Source of the DNA: Isoetes taiwanensis
Lineage: Eukaryota; Streptophyta; Lycopodiopsida; Isoetales; Isoetaceae
DNA length: 64,000 nt
Assembly (NCBI GenBank): GCA_021234155.1
Contig: JAJEKV010000528.1
Coordinates: 94,373-158,372, forward strand
Direction of reading: 5' to 3'
Below are positions 63,630 through 64,000 of the stretch, piece after piece (the stretch's first letter is position 1; each line of letters opens with the position of its first letter). Under the pieces are notes generated by a model. It did no database searches and was not told where the DNA came from. It was given only the letters and a program-made list of their open reading frames with translations. A program made the position numbers and the translations under genes.

Positions 63630-64000
63630 CACTAGGAAAAAACATGTGTTGTTGTACAAGAAAACAATGCATGGTTGCACTACAAACAATGAAAACAACA
63701 TGTGGACAATTGAAGGACACATGTTATTTTTTGGTAAAACAATGCTAAAAAACAACTATTATTTTGAAAAATGACATGTGGATATTCGGTTAAACCACAT
63801 GTTGTTTTCTAGGAAAAAACAACACTTGAAAACAACACATTGAATTTTTTTCAAAAGACTATCAAATTTCTATGCATAGACTTTTTAGACAAAAACTACA
63901 TGTTGTTTCTAGCATTTTCGGAACAATACAATGGGTGGTTTTCAAGTGTTGTTTTTTGGCAGAAAATACAGCACAAAACTATACATAGAGCCAAATTTGG
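63630..64000 (+). mobile_element. CACTA (En/Spm)-like element, left end, cut by the window edge
   Basis: CACTAGGAAAAAACATGTG begins at 63630. Inward, an approximately 10-12 bp motif recurs in both orientations: ACATGTGTTGTTG, AACAACATGTGG, CACATGTTATT, GACATGTGG, CCACATGTTGTTTTC, CTACATGTTGTTTC and AAGTGTTGTTTTTTGG. Known: CACTA elements begin CACTA and carry clustered subterminal repeats of this size on both strands that bind the transposase. Orientation relative to any coding region cannot be known because the element leaves the window. Confidence 0.75.

Overview
This window looks like nuclear DNA from a land plant with a large, repeat-rich genome. The supporting content is plant-type: a CrRLK1L (malectin-like) receptor kinase copy, PPR-like fragments, a plant L1-type LINE with a DUF4283-like ORF1, Ty1/copia and Ty3/gypsy pieces, and CACTA-like termini. 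A DUF7869-like element and a LINE that seems to combine an APE-type and a restriction-like endonuclease hint at a non-flowering lineage (fern, lycophyte, gymnosperm or bryophyte). That taxonomic narrowing is inference only. I see no clearly intact host gene; almost every recognisable coding stretch carries frameshifts or stops.

Layout, left to right. 0-2.7 kb: AT-rich, with a perfect 22-bp inverted repeat pair and PPR-like remnants on the minus strand. 2.7-10.3 kb: a more GC-rich block holding an unidentified, badly decayed minus-strand coding sequence (about 8.0 down to 3.9 kb). It is embedded in many copies of a palindrome around TCGACT..AGTCGA, followed by degenerate 150-160 bp tandem repeats. 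11.2-14.2 kb: an AT-rich simple repeat, then a plus-strand DUF7869-like element. 15-19.9 kb: several small tandem arrays, a CACTA-like end, and a cluster of GAAACCTCCCC repeats. 20.1-22.5 kb: a CrRLK1L receptor-kinase pseudogene.

25.1-25.8 kb: a Ty3/gypsy RT-RNase H remnant. 26.2-27.2 kb: the 3' part of one LINE family, apparently interrupted by a nearly full-length L1-type LINE (27.19-35.01 kb, minus strand) with a poly(A) tail and a candidate 9-bp target duplication. 35.3 kb: a ribosomal protein S16 pseudogene fragment. 37.1-37.5 kb: a 105-bp C-rich tandem repeat. 37.5-42.6 kb: a GC-rich block with a second, different LINE ending in (TTCC)n. 43.4-46.6 kb: a short poly(A) insertion, a copia gag remnant and a 303-bp MITE with clean termini. 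47.7-51.5 kb: Ulp1-protease-like exons and a transposase-like domain on the minus strand. 53.4-54.3 kb: a copia LTR/PBS junction and a LINE fragment. 55.7-58.3 kb: a 19-bp minisatellite of about 137 units, running straight into a duplicated (CT)n(CA)n microsatellite. 58.7-63.6 kb: no gene recognised. 63.63 kb to the end: the start of a CACTA-like element that leaves the window.

The most distinctive items are the palindrome family with the unidentified coding sequence inside it, the 19-bp minisatellite, the apparently dual-endonuclease LINE, and the Ulp1 plus transposase-like locus with intact splice signals. All assignments come from reading motifs by eye; no database search was possible.
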